The notes beneath the pieces are model-generated. The model ran no database searches and was not told the DNA's origin. It worked only from the letters and a program-made list of their open reading frames with translations. Positions 29,313-30,856 of a DNA stretch of 30,856 nucleotides are shown in pieces (position 1 is the first letter of the stretch; each line of letters begins with the position of its first letter). The stretch is from an uncultured Corynebacterium sp. (lineage in GTDB: Bacteria > Actinomycetota > Actinomycetes > Mycobacteriales > Mycobacteriaceae). Both the position numbers and the translations under genes were made by a program. Where the stretch lies: the NCBI GenBank assembly GCA_946220775.1, contig CAMIFC010000024.1, positions 1 through 30,856 of the forward strand. Reading direction: 5' to 3'.

Positions 29313-29876
29313 ATGCACGCCGATTTGGAGCATCGAAACCATGATTCAGGGCATGACATGTCCTCGATGGCTGCCAGTGCTACCCTTCATTGCCTGACTG
29401 GTTGTTCCATCGGTGAGCTCGCAGGACTGATTTGGGCCACTGCCGCCGGGTGGGGCAACACAGCGAGCACAATCATGGCGATCGTCTTGTCATTCGTGTT
29501 CGGCTACACGCTCTCGGCAACGCCATTGCTGCGGGCCCGAGTACCTGCCCGGACTGCGTTCAAGCTGGTACTTGCCGCCGATACGGTCTCTATCGCCACA
29601 ATGGAGATTGTGGACAATCTTGTCATGTGGGTTGTGCCCGGAGCGATGAACGCCGGGCTGGTCGACACGTTGTTCTGGGCTTCGATGACATTGTCCTTGA
29701 TCATCGCCTATGCCGCAGCTTTCCCGGTCAACAAGGTCTTGCTGGCTCGCGGCAAGGGCCATGCCATCACCCATCACGCCACCGGGGGCGGGCCGATGGA
29801 TAACAGACCGCTGGCTTATGCCATCTCAGCTTTTCTACTAGGCGGGCTGATCGCCTCTCTCGGAGCCTGGATCTAG
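29313..29876 (+). CDS. DUF4396 membrane protein, probably copper-linked
   Basis: The 187-residue protein has a His/Met/Asp-rich N-terminus (MHADLEHRNHDSGHDMSSMA), the family segment HCLTGCSIGELAGLIWATAAGWGN (about residues 26-49), and three to four more hydrophobic helices including FKLVLAADTVSIATMEIVDN and the final AYAISAFLLGGLIASLG. DUF4396 proteins often accompany copper-handling genes; the metal-rich start and the CsoR-type operator support this. GTG 29307 is an alternative start. The function in copper handling is inferred, not established. The lipoprotein gene 78 bases downstream is probably co-transcribed. Confidence 0.8.
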   Translation: MHADLEHRNHDSGHDMSSMAASATLHCLTGCSIGELAGLIWATAAGWGNTASTIMAIVLSFVFGYTLSATPLLRARVPARTAFKLVLAADTVSIATMEIVDNLVMWVVPGAMNAGLVDTLFWASMTLSLIIAYAAAFPVNKVLLARGKGHAITHHATGGGPMDNRPLAYAISAFLLGGLIASLGAWI

Positions 29877-29954
29877 ACAAGACTTCGGACCCCAGAACTT
29901 TCGCCGATACAGCAGGGAAGTTCCCTGCACATCCAGATAAGAAAGGACGCAATC

Positions 29955-30524
29955 ATGCGCCATTCCGTCACCGTTGTGGGCTCTCTGGCAGTCCTCGTCC
30001 TGGCATCAGCCACGGCATGTTCTTCTGCAAACACAGACGACTCTTCCTCCGCTTCACCCTCTGCCTCTGCCAGTTCCAGCGGGAATATGGACGGTATGCA
30101 TGACATGGACGGCGGACCTGCTCCTGCTGGTCTTGCCTCAGCGGAAAATCCGCGTTTTCCGGTGGGTAGTCATGTCATTCTCACCGCGGATCACATGTCT
30201 GGGATGAAAGACGCTGAAGCAGAGATCACCGGGGCCTTTGCGACTAACACGTACGCGGTGGACTACCAGCCCACTGACGGCGGGTCGATGGTCAAAGACC
30301 ATAAGTGGGTCGTACAGCAAGAACTCCAGGATGCTGGATCAGAACGCTTGCCCGACGGGACTCCAGTCACGATTGAAGCCGATCACATGAAGGGCATGGC
30401 CGGTGCGAAAGGCAATATCGCCTCGTCCACGGATCAGACGGTTTATATGGTCACCTACACCAGCGACGGGATGACCATGACTAACCATAAATGGGTCGTT
30501 GAAGATGAGCTCAAAGCTGAGTAG
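29955..30524 (+). CDS. YdhK/DUF1541 lipoprotein
   Basis: The 189-residue protein has a lipoprotein signal with lipobox LASATAC (lipidated Cys22), a Ser-rich linker, a Met/His/Asp patch (NMDGMHDMDGG), and two DUF1541 repeats: about 68-125 (FPVGSHVILTADHMSGM ... DHKWVVQQEL) and about 130-187 (LPDGTPVTIEADHMKGM ... NHKWVVEDEL). It is anchored outside the cell membrane. The repeated DHM/KGM and N/DHKWV motifs are family marks. Its place behind the DUF4396 gene and the copper operator suggests a role in copper binding or tolerance. GAAAGGA lies 9 bases before ATG 29955. Confidence 0.85.
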   Translation: MRHSVTVVGSLAVLVLASATACSSANTDDSSSASPSASASSSGNMDGMHDMDGGPAPAGLASAENPRFPVGSHVILTADHMSGMKDAEAEITGAFATNTYAVDYQPTDGGSMVKDHKWVVQQELQDAGSERLPDGTPVTIEADHMKGMAGAKGNIASSTDQTVYMVTYTSDGMTMTNHKWVVEDELKAE

Positions 30525-30702
30525 CTCAGCGGAAGTCGTTATGATGGTACTTTCTCGCCCCAAAGCTGATCTTCCATGGGCGCATTCGTAAACAGGGTCA
30601 TGACCCCCCGGACCGGGGCCCTCTTTCGGGCCGCCTGGACATTATTCCCTGACGGTCAGTATCATGGAAGTATGACGAACCGGTTCCCGGTGCGTTGTCT
30701 GC

Positions 30703-30733
30703 CGGAGGCCTCGATAGGGCCTCCGAGCTTTTT
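30703..30733 (+). terminator. Rho-independent terminator
   Basis: CGGAGGCC and GGCCTCCG form an 8-base stem with a seven-base loop, followed by AGC and TTTTT. It lies 180 bases downstream of the lipoprotein gene on the same strand. The rest of 30525-30856 has no supported gene. Confidence 0.75.
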
Positions 30734-30856
30734 AAGGCACCCATTTTCGCGCCGAATACAGTGGCCCCAGCTCTCGCATGATTGTTCGAGCTGCTCGTTT
30801 AGCGGCTCTTCACAATTCGGGGTGTAGGTGTGGTCTGAATCCGCCGGCTTCGAGGA

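Noticed and set aside
1..30856. Window as a complete circular plasmid
   Set aside because: The truncated ThiF gene at the left edge is not completed by the right edge and no overlap of the ends is seen, so the window appears to be a part of a larger molecule.
1..30856. CRISPR array, rRNA, relaxase or type IV secretion genes
   Set aside because: No regularly spaced direct repeats, no rRNA-like sequence and no relaxase or VirB-type motifs were found.

Overview
The window reads as part of a plasmid, or a plasmid-like accessory region, of a high-GC Gram-positive actinobacterium. The protein families (CmtR/CadD, an actinobacterial-style small ParA with a ribbon-helix-helix partner, Tat signal peptide, mycothiol-era FdhA-type dehydrogenase) and the GC-rich codon use point there; a Micrococcales member is a reasonable guess, but genus cannot be read from the sequence.

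Layout. 1-7.3 kb is a mosaic of cargo and broken genes: a truncated ThiF-type enzyme, a divergent ArsR-type regulator/MFS efflux pair with a palindromic operator, a decayed GIY-YIG gene, a serine resolvase, a cadmium resistance pair (cmtR-cadD) with a tandem-repeat operator, an N-terminally truncated acetyltransferase, and an HxlR regulator divergent from an NAD(P)-binding reductase. 7.4-11.1 kb holds small plasmid genes: an HTH protein behind two tandem palindromes, a second resolvase, a toxin-antitoxin-like pair, several small hypotheticals and a frameshifted HNH nuclease gene. 11.2-16.4 kb is the replication and maintenance core: a zinc-ribbon/coiled-coil protein, a CopG-like RHH protein, a predicted antisense RNA, a 13-codon leader peptide overlapping the start of a putative replication initiator, parA with an RHH partner and four full 16-bp palindromes, and ssb.

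16.9-25.4 kb is the most interesting part. After a Tat-exported protein, a minus-strand cluster encodes the complete enzyme set expected for a daptide, a RiPP class whose C-terminal Thr is turned into an amine: two short precursor peptides (both ending in Thr), an iron-ADH-like dehydrogenase (MpaB-like), a class III aminotransferase (MpaD-like), a SAM methyltransferase (MpaM-like), a candidate recognition protein (MpaC-like) and an M50 membrane protease. Added to these are a family 2 glycosyltransferase and a 60-residue two-helix membrane protein; no ABC transporter is present in the window. A strong hairpin lies between the precursor genes and the protease gene and would favour precursor mRNA. 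The cluster promoter lies at the degraded 3' end of a resolvase gene.

25.4-30.9 kb carries two related resolvases in opposite orientation, a formaldehyde dehydrogenase gene (fdhA-like), a 75-bp pair of Tn402/Tn5053-like inverted repeats sitting beside a sequence also found upstream of the first resolvase, and a two-gene unit (DUF4396 protein, YdhK/DUF1541 lipoprotein) behind a CsoR-type copper operator. No relaxase, CRISPR array, rRNA or tRNA was seen.
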